This document shows, piece after piece, positions 26,033 to 34,722 of a DNA stretch of 64,000 nucleotides. Positions within the stretch are counted from its first letter, which is position 1, and every line of letters begins with the position of its first letter. A model generated the notes under the pieces. That model saw nothing but the letters and a program-made list of their open reading frames with translations. It ran no database searches and was not told the DNA's origin. The DNA is from Bdellovibrio bacteriovorus (lineage in GTDB: Bacteria; Bdellovibrionota; Bdellovibrionia; Bdellovibrionales; Bdellovibrionaceae): contig NZ_LUKF01000017.1 of assembly GCF_001592755.1 (NCBI RefSeq), positions 186,001 through 250,000 of the forward strand, read 5' to 3'. A program made the position numbers and the translations under genes.

Positions 26033-26860
26033 ATGGAAATTTCATTGGCGAAGAAGTTACAAGTTGCGGGTCTTCGTGCGGGTTCTTGGATTTTTCCTAA
26101 ACTTGCGGCTCAAGGAGCGTTGGATCTTTTTCTAACGCCTCAGCGAGTGCCACGTCCTGCCTCCGAGCAGGAACTTTATGCTTCTTCGAAAAAATATGTT
26201 TTAGGTGGTGGTATCGCCGCTTATGAATGGGGGCCTGAAAAAGGCCCTCTTGTTGTTTTAGTGCACGGATGGAGTGGTCGCGGGACGCAAATGGCGGCCT
26301 TTGCTCCAGCGCTTACAGCGGCAGGATATCGTGTTGTCGCTTTGGACGGCCCCGCGCACGGAGCTTCGGAAGGTACGCAGACAAACGTCGGCGATTATTC
26401 TCAGTTCCTAGTGAATGTGCAAAAAGAACTTGGAGACTTCGAAGCGGTGATAGCGCATTCTTTCGGTGCTGGATGTTCGGTTCTAGCAGTAGCTAAAGGC
26501 CTTCGCGCTAAAAAACTAGTCCTCGTTGCTGGACCCGCTCACTATGAAAAAGTCGTGAATAATTATTTTAAGTTCGTGCAAATCAGTCCCGTCGCGGAAA
26601 AATATTTTATTCAAATGCTTGCCCAAAAAGTGGGACTGACACCCAAAGAAATGAATGTCGGTGTCATCGGAAGCAAACTTCATGTGAAAGCCTTGATCGT
26701 ACATGATCGCGACGACAAGGAAGTTCGCTATGTCGCTGCGGAAGAGATTCAGAGCGTCTGGCCACAGACAGAAATTCTTGCCACAGAAGGTTTAGGTCAT
26801 CGCCGCATCCTCAAAGATGCGAAAGTGATCGAACAAGTTGTGCAGTTCATCCAGAAATAA
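26033..26860 (+). CDS. alpha/beta hydrolase
   Basis: This encodes 275 residues with the alpha/beta hydrolase fold: oxyanion HGWSGRG (78-84), DGPAHG (105-110), nucleophile S143 in AHSFGAG, an acid in VHDRDDKEV and a late histidine in GLGHRR. The nucleophile elbow is A-H-S-F-G rather than G-x-S-x-G, which some esterases tolerate. No signal peptide is clear. The substrate is unknown; operon pairing with a thiolase suggests an acyl ester or thioester. A bidirectional terminator follows. Confidence 0.85.
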   Translation: MEISLAKKLQVAGLRAGSWIFPKLAAQGALDLFLTPQRVPRPASEQELYASSKKYVLGGGIAAYEWGPEKGPLVVLVHGWSGRGTQMAAFAPALTAAGYRVVALDGPAHGASEGTQTNVGDYSQFLVNVQKELGDFEAVIAHSFGAGCSVLAVAKGLRAKKLVLVAGPAHYEKVVNNYFKFVQISPVAEKYFIQMLAQKVGLTPKEMNVGVIGSKLHVKALIVHDRDDKEVRYVAAEEIQSVWPQTEILATEGLGHRRILKDAKVIEQVVQFIQK

Positions 26861-26862
26861 AA

Positions 26863-26885
26863 AAGCCGCCTTCATCAGGCGGCTT
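26863..26885. terminator. bidirectional terminator between convergent genes
   Basis: AAGCCGCCT (26863-26871) pairs perfectly with AGGCGGCTT (26877-26885) around a five-base loop. T-rich sequence follows on the plus strand, and a run of A residues precedes it, giving a U-run on the minus strand. Confidence 0.85.
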
Positions 26886-26890
26886 CCTCT

Positions 26891-27592
26891 TTACACCGTC
26901 GCGTGAACGCGGTGAGTGTCGTCCATGTCATCAAGGTAGTTTAAGAACTCCTCAACATCTTTTCTTTGAGCATCATTAAGTTCAGTGATGTTCTTAGCTT
27001 TATATGAAAGTTCTGCTGTCGTCACTTTCCATCCGCGTTTTACCAAAGCATCGCGAACTGCATCTAAGTCATCTGCATTTGTGAAGAACTCATAAGAGCC
27101 ATCATCGTTTTTGCTGACTTCGTTAGCGCCGGCTTCGATGGCTTCTTCATCCGGATCAAAAGTTCCTGCTTTTTCTCCTTCGATAAGTCCTACGCGATCA
27201 AACATCCATGCCACAGAACCGACCTCGCCCATATTGCCTTCGTGAGATTTGAAAGCATGGCGCATGTCAGGAGCTGTTCTGTGTTTGTTATCCGTTTGGC
27301 ATTCTACGATAACGCCCACGCCGTGAGGTCCGTAACCTTCGTACGTGATCTCTTCAATGATTTTTCCATCATCCAAAAGACCCGCACCTTTTTTAATCGC
27401 GCGCTCAATCGTATCATTCGGACAAGAAACTTTTTTAGCGGCATCAATGGCAAGACGAAGACGGGAGTTGGCTGCGGGGTCAGGGCCGCCTGCTTTTGCT
27501 GCAACGGCGATCTCTCTAGCTAATTTTGTGAAGATTTGTCCCTTTTGTTGGGCTTTCTCTACTTTACCCGCATTTTTCCACGATTTTCCCAT
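26891..27592 (-). CDS. YebC/PmpR-family (TACO1-type) protein
   Basis: This encodes 233 residues of the YebC/TACO1 family: N-terminal GKSWKNAGKVEKAQQKGQIFTKL, then NSRLRLAIDAAKK and the signature YEGYGPHGVGVIVE. Family members act as transcription regulators or as translation factors that relieve ribosome stalling at proline runs; sequence alone does not separate these roles. No ruvC is adjacent. The first residues MGKSWKNAG differ slightly from the usual MAGHSKW but are homologous. Confidence 0.93.
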   Translation of the reverse strand: MGKSWKNAGKVEKAQQKGQIFTKLAREIAVAAKAGGPDPAANSRLRLAIDAAKKVSCPNDTIERAIKKGAGLLDDGKIIEEITYEGYGPHGVGVIVECQTDNKHRTAPDMRHAFKSHEGNMGEVGSVAWMFDRVGLIEGEKAGTFDPDEEAIEAGANEVSKNDDGSYEFFTNADDLDAVRDALVKRGWKVTTAELSYKAKNITELNDAQRKDVEEFLNYLDDMDDTHRVHATV

Positions 27593-27688
27593 ATTACTCC
27601 ATCTGGCGTTTTTTTACTTTTTCCAGGGCTCTATTGCAGCAAATCACTAATTATTTGGCAACTTTGGGAGCAGGATGTAAAAGGCCCT

Positions 27689-28471
27689 ATGTTCAGTTTT
27701 TCCACCCCGGATATCTGGGAAAAGATCGCAAATATCCAAAATTCCTGTGAAGAGGCCTTAAAGCTTACTTCCCCAGGCCTTGTCCCCGAAGACCCGGCGC
27801 GGGATGTCCCCACTTTACACCCCAAGCTTCATCCTCCTAAGAAGGGCTTTTCGACGGTGGAAGGGCAGGCGCGGATGCTTCACGATTTGGCGAGCATTGA
27901 GCTGCAAGCCATGGAGCTAGGGCTTCGCACTTTGGTAGAGTTTCCCGACGCCCCTCAGGGGTTTCGCGAAGAACTGTTGGCTGTCACGGTCTCTGAAGCT
28001 GAGCACTTAAGAATGTGCCTAGAAGGTATCGAGTCTTTGGGACATAAATGGGGTGACTGGCCTGTGCACTTAGCGTTGTGGCGTGCCGTGAGTGTCGAAG
28101 ACAGTCTGTTGGATCGTATTCTGATTGTGCATCGTTATCTGGAAGGCAGTGGTTTGGACGCCGGCGACACATTGATTCGTCGTCTTGAAGGAACGGCGGG
28201 TAAACAGACGATTCAAAAAATCGTAAAACAAATCAACTTTGAAGAAATCGGTCACGTGGATTTTGGTTCACGATGGTATCGTGAAATCTGCAAAGAAAAT
28301 AAAATTGATCCCAATACCGATTTTCCTGAGCGCATGGATTCTTTAAGAATTCGTTTGCCCAAGCGTATTGAACCTTTGAATCACGACTTAAGAAAAAAAG
28401 CGGGCTTTACCGAAGAAGAAATCGCCTACTATGAAACGCTTCGTCTGGATTTCTTAAAACCTTCTAAGTAA
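27689..28471 (+). CDS. DUF455 ferritin-like protein
   Basis: This encodes 260 residues from the ATG at 27689; the frame is open further upstream, but that part overlaps the opposite-strand yebC start and looks non-coding. A four-helix ferritin-like core is suggested by carboxylate/histidine pairs: E71 in ASIELQAMELG, E105-H106 in SEAEHLRM, E137 in SVEDSLLD and E185/E186-H189 in FEEIGHVDFGSRWY. Such residues normally hold a di-iron centre. DUF455 proteins are uncharacterised, although related ferritin-like enzymes hydroxylate RNA or lipids. It converges with the LpxR-like gene. Confidence 0.8.
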   Translation: MFSFSTPDIWEKIANIQNSCEEALKLTSPGLVPEDPARDVPTLHPKLHPPKKGFSTVEGQARMLHDLASIELQAMELGLRTLVEFPDAPQGFREELLAVTVSEAEHLRMCLEGIESLGHKWGDWPVHLALWRAVSVEDSLLDRILIVHRYLEGSGLDAGDTLIRRLEGTAGKQTIQKIVKQINFEEIGHVDFGSRWYREICKENKIDPNTDFPERMDSLRIRLPKRIEPLNHDLRKKAGFTEEEIAYYETLRLDFLKPSK

Positions 28472-29536
28472 TCAGTCCCAAGGCCGGATGTAAGAAATGG
28501 AAATCGAAGCATAGCTTTTGAATTCGCTTTTTTCTTCGAACTCTGGCGACACCGTCACAAATCTCCAAGAATAGCTCCAGTGCGAAATCTGAAATGCGTA
28601 ACCCACTTCCGTTTCTGCGTTGAAAGGATATTTGGTGACGTGATGGCTATCGTGGATCGTATTTCCGTCTAAGAAAATATTGTGGGCAACGGCATTTCCA
28701 CGAATACCGGCAAATCCATAAAGACGCCAGGGAATGCTTTTATCTGCGACTTTTAAATTCAGCAAGGGCTCTCCGTCGACGGAAGAAAGACTGGATGCCC
28801 CGAAATCATCAGGGAGTCGCACTCCCGCACGAACCAAGGCTCCGATATGAGCTCCGATAAGGACGTTCCCTAAAGAAAGACCTGCGGAAGGAATGAAGTC
28901 AAAAGTTCTTCCCGCATCGGTCTCAAGTTCATAAAAGCGAATCTTTTGATTATAGTTCAATTGCAATGTGGGTTCGGTTGAAAGCTGATTGTCCCAGCCA
29001 TTGGCTGTCGGGACATCGATAATTTCATGAAATCCATTTTGCGCCTGTTCGCCCAAGGCGCCGGGTCCCACAAGTCCTATATCAAGTTCTAGATTGTGAC
29101 TGTGGGATCGCGTTTTTAGATTTGCTGATAAAGCGACATAAAGCCAGGCCGCGTAAGGCCGATCATTGATGATTAATTCAGAAGCATCTGTGTTGTCCGG
29201 GGTAAAGATTTGTTGAGCAATAGAGATTCCAAAATTGGTCGTGGATTTTTCACGTTCATATTTGAAGCGATCCGACCAGCCAATCAATGGTGGAGCCCAA
29301 GCAGGTTCTCGATCTTCGGCATATTGATATGTAAAGCGCACACCACTGGTGTAATCACTGTCGGCATTGGGGCCGCCTAAACGGCGCGTATCGTTTTCGA
29401 TATAGACCGAAAAGGATTCACCATAAGGTTTTGCCGCTTCGGGAAGATTTGTTGATTGAACCTCGGCGTGGCCTTCCAGGCTTAAAAAAAGAAAGCACCA
29501 AAGAAAGGCCGCAGAAATTCTAATCAAGGCTTTCAT
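28472..29536 (-). CDS. lpxR: LpxR-type lipid A 3'-O-deacylase (DUF2219)
   Basis: This encodes 354 residues of an outer-membrane beta barrel with a signal peptide (about 1-24). Family motifs are clear: N48-D49 and T63 in ENDTRR and [19 protein letters not shown], then [17 protein letters not shown] with H170 and GWDNQL. These match the active-site Asn, Asp, Thr and His known for Salmonella LpxR. The enzyme removes the 3'-acyloxyacyl chain of lipid A. In a predator it could modify its own surface or prey lipopolysaccharide. The start overlaps the end of the pseudouridine synthase gene by 17 bases, so it is the last gene of that operon. Confidence 0.88.
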   Translation of the reverse strand: MKALIRISAAFLWCFLFLSLEGHAEVQSTNLPEAAKPYGESFSVYIENDTRRLGGPNADSDYTSGVRFTYQYAEDREPAWAPPLIGWSDRFKYEREKSTTNFGISIAQQIFTPDNTDASELIINDRPYAAWLYVALSANLKTRSHSHNLELDIGLVGPGALGEQAQNGFHEIIDVPTANGWDNQLSTEPTLQLNYNQKIRFYELETDAGRTFDFIPSAGLSLGNVLIGAHIGALVRAGVRLPDDFGASSLSSVDGEPLLNLKVADKSIPWRLYGFAGIRGNAVAHNIFLDGNTIHDSHHVTKYPFNAETEVGYAFQISHWSYSWRFVTVSPEFEEKSEFKSYASISISYIRPWD

Positions 29537-30254
29537 CCTCTTCTAGAAAGCGCCATTTGCCTTCCGGAAGTTTTCCGAGGACCAAGCTTCCAATGCGCAC
29601 ACGTTTAAGACCCGTGACTCTTAAACCCACAAGTTCACACATGCGACGGATTTGGCGTTTTTTTCCTTCACGCAAAATAAAACGCAATTGATCTTCATTG
29701 ATCCATTCCACCTTCGCGGGCTTCAAAGCTTTGCCATCCAAAGACAGGCCATGGTTCAAAAGTTTTAATTTATCTGCCGGAAGTTTTCCTTCAACGCGAA
29801 CAATGTATTCTTTTTCAAGTTTCGTTTCTTCCGCGATGATTTTTTTGGCGATACGTCCGTCTTGCGTAAAAAGAAGCAGACCTTGTGAATCAATATCCAG
29901 TCGACCCGCAACTGCCAACCCTTCAAAATGTTCTTTGCGCAGACGTTGTTTGGAATCACCAAATTGATTTTCGGGCGTGATTAATTTAATCGCGGGTTGA
30001 TAGGGTGGTTCAGGTTGCGCACTCACCCAGCCGATGGGTTTATTCAGGATGATTGTCGCTAAGCGCTTTTGTTGTTTCAAAGCTTGCGCTTCCAAAGTGA
30101 TTTTAACTTTGGGATCGACCTTGGTTCCTAATTGGTCGACCTTGACGCCATCAACTAGCACCAGGCCCTTGGCGATGTATTCATCGGCCTCACGTCGAGA
30201 ACAGATGCCTCGTTCCGCCATCAATTTTGATAATCTTACTTTTTCTTCACTCAT
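29520..30254 (-). CDS. RsuA/RluB-family pseudouridine synthase
   Basis: This encodes 244 residues with an N-terminal S4 RNA-binding domain ([20 protein letters not shown]) and a catalytic domain whose Asp lies in [16 protein letters not shown]. The C-terminal [15 protein letters not shown] is typical of RluB/RluE/RsuA enzymes, which pseudouridylate rRNA. I start at 30254 ([10 protein letters not shown]): GGAG lies eight bases upstream and the ATG overlaps the previous stop as ATGA. The longer frame to 30272 has no such support. Confidence 0.9.
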   Translation of the reverse strand: MSEEKVRLSKLMAERGICSRREADEYIAKGLVLVDGVKVDQLGTKVDPKVKITLEAQALKQQKRLATIILNKPIGWVSAQPEPPYQPAIKLITPENQFGDSKQRLRKEHFEGLAVAGRLDIDSQGLLLFTQDGRIAKKIIAEETKLEKEYIVRVEGKLPADKLKLLNHGLSLDGKALKPAKVEWINEDQLRFILREGKKRQIRRMCELVGLRVTGLKRVRIGSLVLGKLPEGKWRFLEEDESLD

Positions 30255-30640
30255 TGGCGGATCTCCGTCCACAAATTGTCCATTTCATACAAACGCAAAT
30301 AAGAAACATCTTTTCCGCGTCCGTGCTCTTTTAGTTTTTCAAGAAAATACAGAGCGATATTTTCTGTCGTTGGATTCTTTTCTTTAAATTCGGGAATCAC
30401 GAAATTCAAATGCTCGTGATCTAAGACGTCTGTCAAAGACTTTAGCAAGGTTTGCAATTCCTGCTTTTGTTCTGTGATGTCTGTCTTTTGGATATGAAAG
30501 CCCACTTCCAAAGTGTAGTTATGGCCGTGACCATATTCAGTAAAGCAGCGCCCGAAAGTCTTTGTGTTTTCTTCTTTCGACCACAAAGGCTGATGATAAA
30601 AATGAGCACTGCTAAAAGGGCTTTTTAAAACAAGGATCAT
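30251..30640 (-). CDS. 6-pyruvoyl-tetrahydropterin synthase-type (PTPS) protein
   Basis: This encodes 129 residues with the T-fold motifs: zinc ligands H13 (SSAHF), H38 and H40 (GHGHNY), catalytic C32, DHEHLN (74-79), PTTENIA and LYEM. The cysteine spacing is C-x5-HGH, the PTPS-I arrangement; QueD proper usually has C-x3-HGH. PTPS makes 6-pyruvoyl-tetrahydropterin from dihydroneopterin triphosphate; QueD makes the queuosine precursor. Both flanking genes overlap it by ATGA, so it is translationally coupled, with an SDR just upstream in the operon. Confidence 0.85.
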   Translation of the reverse strand: MILVLKSPFSSAHFYHQPLWSKEENTKTFGRCFTEYGHGHNYTLEVGFHIQKTDITEQKQELQTLLKSLTDVLDHEHLNFVIPEFKEKNPTTENIALYFLEKLKEHGRGKDVSYLRLYEMDNLWTEIRQ

Positions 30641-31383
30641 GCGAGGTTGATGCCTCCATCAACGGTCATCACAGCCCCCGTCGTCCAACTGGATTGTTCA
30701 GAACCTAAGAAGTAAGCCGTCTTCGCGATATCTTCAGATGTTCCGATGCGCCCCAGAGGCTGAAGAGACTTCATTTTATCTAAAGTTTCTTTTTTGGCGT
30801 CGGCTTCTAAAGAATGAAAGCTATGAATAGGGGTGTCGACGATACCGGGGCACACGGCGTTCACACGAATATTATGAGCTCCGCCCTCAAGAGCAAGACT
30901 CTGTGTCCAGTTGATAAGAGCGGCCTTGCTTGCGGAATAGGCGCCGGTATTTGCCGTAGGGCGAAGACCTAAGGTTGAAGAGATGTTCACGATGCTGCCG
31001 CCACCCAGTTCTTTAAAATAAGGGAAAAACGCCCGTGCCACACGAACGGGGACGAAGAAATTCATCTCCATCTGGCGCTTCCAAATATCATCCGCACCTT
31101 CGGTGAAATTATGAGTTTCAAAGATGCCTGCGTTGTTGACTAAAACTTCCACGCGGTGAATTTTTGCGCCCAAGACTTCGTTCAAACGTTTTTGTAAAGC
31201 GGCTTCATCCGTCATATCGCAAGAAACAATGGAAGCTCCGCTGCGACACTTTAACGCCACTTCTTGCAGGCGTTCTTTGTTTCGACCCATCAGATAAATA
31301 AAATAGCCGTTGCGAGAGTATTCAATGGCGGTGGCGGCGCCGATGCCGCTGCTGGCTCCAGTGATGAGTGCTGCCTTCTTCAT
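30637..31383 (-). CDS. short-chain dehydrogenase/reductase
   Basis: This encodes 248 residues of a classical SDR: cofactor motif TGASSGIG (8-15), NNAG (83-86), catalytic S135/S136 with Y149-x3-K153 (YSASK), and a PGIVDTP loop. R34 after beta-2 (GRNKERL) favours NADP(H). It is first in a coupled operon with the PTPS-like gene, so a pterin reductase (sepiapterin or monapterin type) is a reasonable guess, but many SDR substrates are possible. Confidence 0.88.
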   Translation of the reverse strand: MKKAALITGASSGIGAATAIEYSRNGYFIYLMGRNKERLQEVALKCRSGASIVSCDMTDEAALQKRLNEVLGAKIHRVEVLVNNAGIFETHNFTEGADDIWKRQMEMNFFVPVRVARAFFPYFKELGGGSIVNISSTLGLRPTANTGAYSASKAALINWTQSLALEGGAHNIRVNAVCPGIVDTPIHSFHSLEADAKKETLDKMKSLQPLGRIGTSEDIAKTAYFLGSEQSSWTTGAVMTVDGGINLA

Positions 31384-31441
31384 GGGCTGGGGTCTCCTAA
31401 ACTGGACTCATACTAGCAAAGTCGGGGACCGAAGAGAAGTC

Positions 31442-31531
31442 ATGTCGATGCGCGAAGCGTTTAGTGTCGGAATCAAATATTTCTTTGTAGGACTCATCCT
31501 ATTCACAGCCTTTTGGGCGCAAATTCCTTAA
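31442..31531 (+). CDS. possible small membrane protein
   Basis: A 29-residue frame starts MSMREAFSVGIKYFFVG and holds one hydrophobic segment (YFFVGLILFTAFWAQ). The frame is open upstream to 31310, but that part overlaps the opposite-strand SDR. The SD is poor (AGAGAAG). It fills the gap before a terminator. It may be a real single-span peptide or chance. Confidence 0.35.
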   Translation: MSMREAFSVGIKYFFVGLILFTAFWAQIP

Positions 31532-31540
31532 GTCTAAAAT

Positions 31541-31572
31541 AAAAAAAAGACCAGGTTGGGAGACCTGGTCTT
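31541..31572 (-). terminator. terminator of the small zinc-knuckle gene
   Basis: AAGACCAGGT (31547-31556) pairs perfectly with ACCTGGTCTT (31563-31572). The A-run at 31541-31548 becomes a U-run on the minus strand, so it ends the transcript of 31601-31822. Confidence 0.85.
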
Positions 31573-31600
31573 AAACGGATGAAATTTGAAATAGGAACAA

Positions 31601-31822
31601 TTACGCGACTTTTTTGGCAGCCGTGTAATGGTAATACTTCTTATCAAAGTCAGAAGCTTTTAAGCCTTCCTTAGTGATAAGACCGGCCTTAAACCATTCA
31701 AAGTGCTCAGCGCAAAATCCCGCCTTGTCAGACTTCTTTTTGCAGCCTTCGCCGCAGCAGCGAGCCGACTCAAGGGAAACTACGTTATTCGGGATTTGTT
31801 TTTCAAATTTTTTGTCAGCCAT
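31601..31822 (-). CDS. small cysteine-rich zinc-knuckle protein
   Basis: This encodes 73 residues and is well supported by SD GGAGGT upstream and a strong terminator downstream. It contains C22-x4-C27-x9-C37-x2-H40 followed by an aromatic, basic stretch (FEWFKAG), and ends in YYHYTAAKKVA. The motif spacing is identical to that of the histone-like protein at 1344-2264. It probably binds zinc and may bind nucleic acid or a partner protein. The upstream region holds the palindrome TGTCTTAAGACA (31859-31870) and copy 2 of the 15-bp palindrome. Confidence 0.75.
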   Translation of the reverse strand: MADKKFEKQIPNNVVSLESARCCGEGCKKKSDKAGFCAEHFEWFKAGLITKEGLKASDFDKKYYHYTAAKKVA

Positions 31823-31938
31823 TTTGTGACCTCCAGTTGAAATCTTAAGCTGGTTGAATGTCTTAAGACATAAGACTTATCGGAGGCCACTAAACGGACT
31901 TTAGTACTTTCCTAGAAACCCTCTGAAGGTCTAGGCGG

Positions 31939-31966
31939 ATCTCAAAATGAGATGCTTTTAAAGCAT
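31939..31966. promoter_or_regulatory. 15-bp palindrome copy 2, abutting a second palindrome
   Basis: ATCTCAAAATGAGAT at 31939-31953 is identical to 5463-5477. It abuts ATGCTTTTAAAGCAT (31952-31966), another perfect dyad that reaches the stop codon of the EAL gene. Copy 2 lies 117 bp upstream of the start at 31822. Together they could be a regulator site or a tandem hairpin at the transcript end; no U-run follows. Confidence 0.45.
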
Positions 31967-33168
31967 TAGATGAGTTTTAAGAAGCGACCTAGGTCCACAG
32001 GTTTTGAAAACAAATATCCTTGGCCAAAACGGGCGCCCAAAGTCTCTAAAACCAGAGCTTCTTCGTTATTTTCAATACCCTCAGCAATGATTTCAATATC
32101 CATGGCGTGGGCTAAGTGGATAATAGAACTGACGACCGCTTTTGATTTGGGATCGTTCAAGATCTTCATCACAAAACAACGGTCGATCTTCAAGAAGCTA
32201 ATAGGCATTTGAGTCAAATATTGAAGGCTTGAAAAACCTGTCCCGAAATCATCAATGGAAATCGCGTAACCTTGATCATGACACTGTTTTAAAGCATCTA
32301 AGGCAATGGCTCCGTCCATCATGATTCTTTCGGTCATTTCCAATTTGATGTTTTTAGGTTGAAGATCATGTTTTTCACGCAAGTCTTCAAGGTTGTTCAC
32401 GAAATCGGAATGAGTGAACTGGCGACCTGAAATATTAATGCTCATCATGAAGTCGTCGGCCATTTTTTCTTTTTTATTCAGACGAAGCTGATCTTGAACG
32501 GTGCGCAAGTCCTTCAAAGCCTGGTTGATAATCCAGTGACCGATCGGGATGACCATCGACGAGTTTTCAATGACGTCGATAAAAAGATTCGGAGACACCA
32601 GTCCATGCTGAGGGCTGTTCCAACGAAGCAAAGCCTCACAGCCATTGATTTGCTTTGTTTTTAAATTCACGATGGGCTGATAAAAAAGTTCAAACTCTTT
32701 ATTTTGGAAAGCTTGGAAGATTTGATTTTCAAGTTTGATTTGATCTAAGGCCGTTTGAGTTCCATCATCGCCCGCACCCGAGTTATCAAACTCCACATCG
32801 GAAATTTTTGTCCCAGCCGGTGTATTGATGTTTTTACGACGAAGGCGTTTTAATAAAACACGCATCAGAAGTTGAACGACTTTATCTGCGGTGGACACGC
32901 GTTCTAAGACTTGCTGCTTAGTTACGATAGCTAAGCGAACATCTTCTAAAGCTCGTACAGAGGCCGAGCGGTTTTGATTATCAATCAGTGCCATCTCGCC
33001 AAAGATTTCACCTTCACCTAAGATAGTTAAAGGGATGTCTTCTTTATCTTTGCTAAGGTAGATCAGCACTCGGCCTTTTTCGATGATGTAGGCGCAGTCT
33101 CCTGCATCACCTTCGCTAAATATGATCTGATCCTTATGTATGTCGACGGACTGAGTTGCTGAATTCAT
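31966..33168 (-). CDS. cyclic-nucleotide-binding EAL phosphodiesterase (Bd1971-like)
   Basis: This encodes 400 residues. Residues 10-110 are a cNMP-binding domain with a phosphate-binding cassette (FGEMALIDNQNRSASVRA). Residues 145-400 are an EAL domain with every catalytic residue: E178 in EALLRW, N245, E277, D306-D307 in DDFGTGFSS, K327, E363 in AEGIEN and Q383. It should therefore hydrolyse cyclic-di-GMP. In B. bacteriovorus the protein of this architecture, Bd1971, is switched on by cAMP; this is very likely its orthologue. It lies 20 bp after an OppA-like gene. Confidence 0.93.
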   Translation of the reverse strand: MNSATQSVDIHKDQIIFSEGDAGDCAYIIEKGRVLIYLSKDKEDIPLTILGEGEIFGEMALIDNQNRSASVRALEDVRLAIVTKQQVLERVSTADKVVQLLMRVLLKRLRRKNINTPAGTKISDVEFDNSGAGDDGTQTALDQIKLENQIFQAFQNKEFELFYQPIVNLKTKQINGCEALLRWNSPQHGLVSPNLFIDVIENSSMVIPIGHWIINQALKDLRTVQDQLRLNKKEKMADDFMMSINISGRQFTHSDFVNNLEDLREKHDLQPKNIKLEMTERIMMDGAIALDALKQCHDQGYAISIDDFGTGFSSLQYLTQMPISFLKIDRCFVMKILNDPKSKAVVSSIIHLAHAMDIEIIAEGIENNEEALVLETLGARFGQGYLFSKPVDLGRFLKLI

Positions 33169-33187
33169 AGACTTTATTCTAGAGGCT

Positions 33188-34645
33188 TCAGTGAAGATCA
33201 GACAAGTCCAGCTGATTCATTTGATTGAGCTTCCATCCCTTAAATTCTGGTTTTACCAGAACTGAAAAATGAATGGCGCCCAGAGGAATCATCAAGTGAT
33301 TCTTCATCAGGTAATCCGCCCCCGCAAGACACCATTTTTTCCGTTCTGCCGGTTTCTGTGCTTGGGAAAGCGAGGACAAAATCTTTTCGTATTCGGCCGA
33401 GTTGATCCGGAGATAATTTTCCGGGCTCCAAGGAGCGAAAGTCTCTAGGGCCGACAAGCAGGTGGGACGGTCTGGAGAGACGCCTTTCCTAAAAATGGCT
33501 GGTGGATTATGTTGCAACACTTGCAAGAACACCTTGTTCTCTTTGACTTCAAGATGGGTTTTCAACTGCGCATTTTTGCTCCATTGGTTCTGGAGCCATT
33601 CGGTCGCACGTTTATGGTCTTCACCACCCAAAGCCGAAAACATCAGTGTGTAGGTCTTAGAACTCTTCATCTTTGGAACTTTGGAAAGATCATAATCAAA
33701 ACAAGGAGCTTTTTCTGGAAACCAAGAGTCGGGAAGTCCAATGCAACCCGGCTTTCCCTCGGAAGAAAAAATCTTTTGTAACTCCGTATAGTTCAAAGAG
33801 TAGGTGAAAGCCTTACGTGTGTTTTCATCACCTGAAAGTTCCGGACCAAAACCCAAGTAATCCAGGCGAGTGACCGGGTACCAGTAAAAGTCTTTGCGTT
33901 TTTTATAAGTGGGGATGAAGAGGGTCGGAAGGCGACGTAAAAACTGCAACTCGTTCTTTTCATAAAGCTGCAAAGCCACCGTATCTTCTTCGACAAAAAG
34001 AAATTCCACGACCGGACGCTGGGGATGTCCTAACTTATAAAGTCGGTTGGGTTCAAGAACGAGCTTTTGCCCCTTTTTCCATTCTTTGAGTTTGTAAGGG
34101 CCAGAGTATGCCGTCAGATTTTCTTTGGTTGGTGCCAGTAAGAAATTCGAAAGATTGTAGTCAAAATCAGAGTCTGGATTTGTAAATTCAAACTTCAAAG
34201 TCAGTTTGTCCGGGGCACTTACGCCCAACTTTTTCGCGTCGATTTCACCTTTGTAAAAAGCCTCGGCATTTTTGATTTTAAAAAGTAAATCCGCACGTGA
34301 GATCGCATTTTTAGAGGTCAGAATTTTAATATAGGTTCTTAAAAAATCTTCAGAAGTCAGCGGGGAACCGTCGCTCCACTGCAAATCGCTCTTCAGAGTG
34401 CAAGTCAGCATCGTTCGTTTTTTATCGCGCTTACAGCCTGTGCCTAAATCAGGAAGAAGTCCCTTTTGATCGTCGAAAGAAAAAATATTGCGATAAAGAT
34501 TTCCCAAAACATAGCTGGAAGAAGATGTGCGCTGTTTGTTGGGATCCAGTCCGCCGGGTTCTGTTGCTAAGTGCAGGCGAAAAACTTTTTCCGAAGCAAA
34601 AGCGGGAGCACTCAAAAGAAGAAACAAAGCTAAGAAGTAATTCAT
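33188..34645 (-). CDS. OppA-type (SBP_bac_5) peptide-binding protein
   Basis: This encodes 485 residues with a signal peptide (MNYFLALFLLLSAPAFA) and the solute-binding family 5 pattern: LATEPGGLDPNKQRT, an N-LYRNIF motif, LKSDLQWSDGSPLTSEDFL and later FTYSLNYTELQKIF. It should bind oligopeptides or similar solutes in the periplasm. No permease or ATPase genes are adjacent, so it either serves a transporter elsewhere or has a signalling role. A GTG at 34663 would add six residues; I prefer the ATG because it gives a standard signal peptide. It lies 20 bp upstream of the cNMP-EAL gene. Confidence 0.85.
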   Translation of the reverse strand: MNYFLALFLLLSAPAFASEKVFRLHLATEPGGLDPNKQRTSSSSYVLGNLYRNIFSFDDQKGLLPDLGTGCKRDKKRTMLTCTLKSDLQWSDGSPLTSEDFLRTYIKILTSKNAISRADLLFKIKNAEAFYKGEIDAKKLGVSAPDKLTLKFEFTNPDSDFDYNLSNFLLAPTKENLTAYSGPYKLKEWKKGQKLVLEPNRLYKLGHPQRPVVEFLFVEEDTVALQLYEKNELQFLRRLPTLFIPTYKKRKDFYWYPVTRLDYLGFGPELSGDENTRKAFTYSLNYTELQKIFSSEGKPGCIGLPDSWFPEKAPCFDYDLSKVPKMKSSKTYTLMFSALGGEDHKRATEWLQNQWSKNAQLKTHLEVKENKVFLQVLQHNPPAIFRKGVSPDRPTCLSALETFAPWSPENYLRINSAEYEKILSSLSQAQKPAERKKWCLAGADYLMKNHLMIPLGAIHFSVLVKPEFKGWKLNQMNQLDLSDLH

Positions 34646-34690
34646 GCTCTTTAGTCTAACCACAATTAATTGGAAAAAGAAGAAAAGAAA

Positions 34691-34716
34691 AAGGGCTCTT
34701 TCGAGCCCTTTTTTTT
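34691..34716. terminator. terminator after the acyl-CoA dehydrogenase gene
   Basis: AAGGGCTC (34691-34698) pairs with GAGCCCTT (34703-34710). A-rich sequence to the left gives the minus-strand U-tract that ends the gene at 34723; the T-run 34709-34716 would also work on the plus strand. Confidence 0.8.
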
Positions 34717-34722
34717 GAAAAA

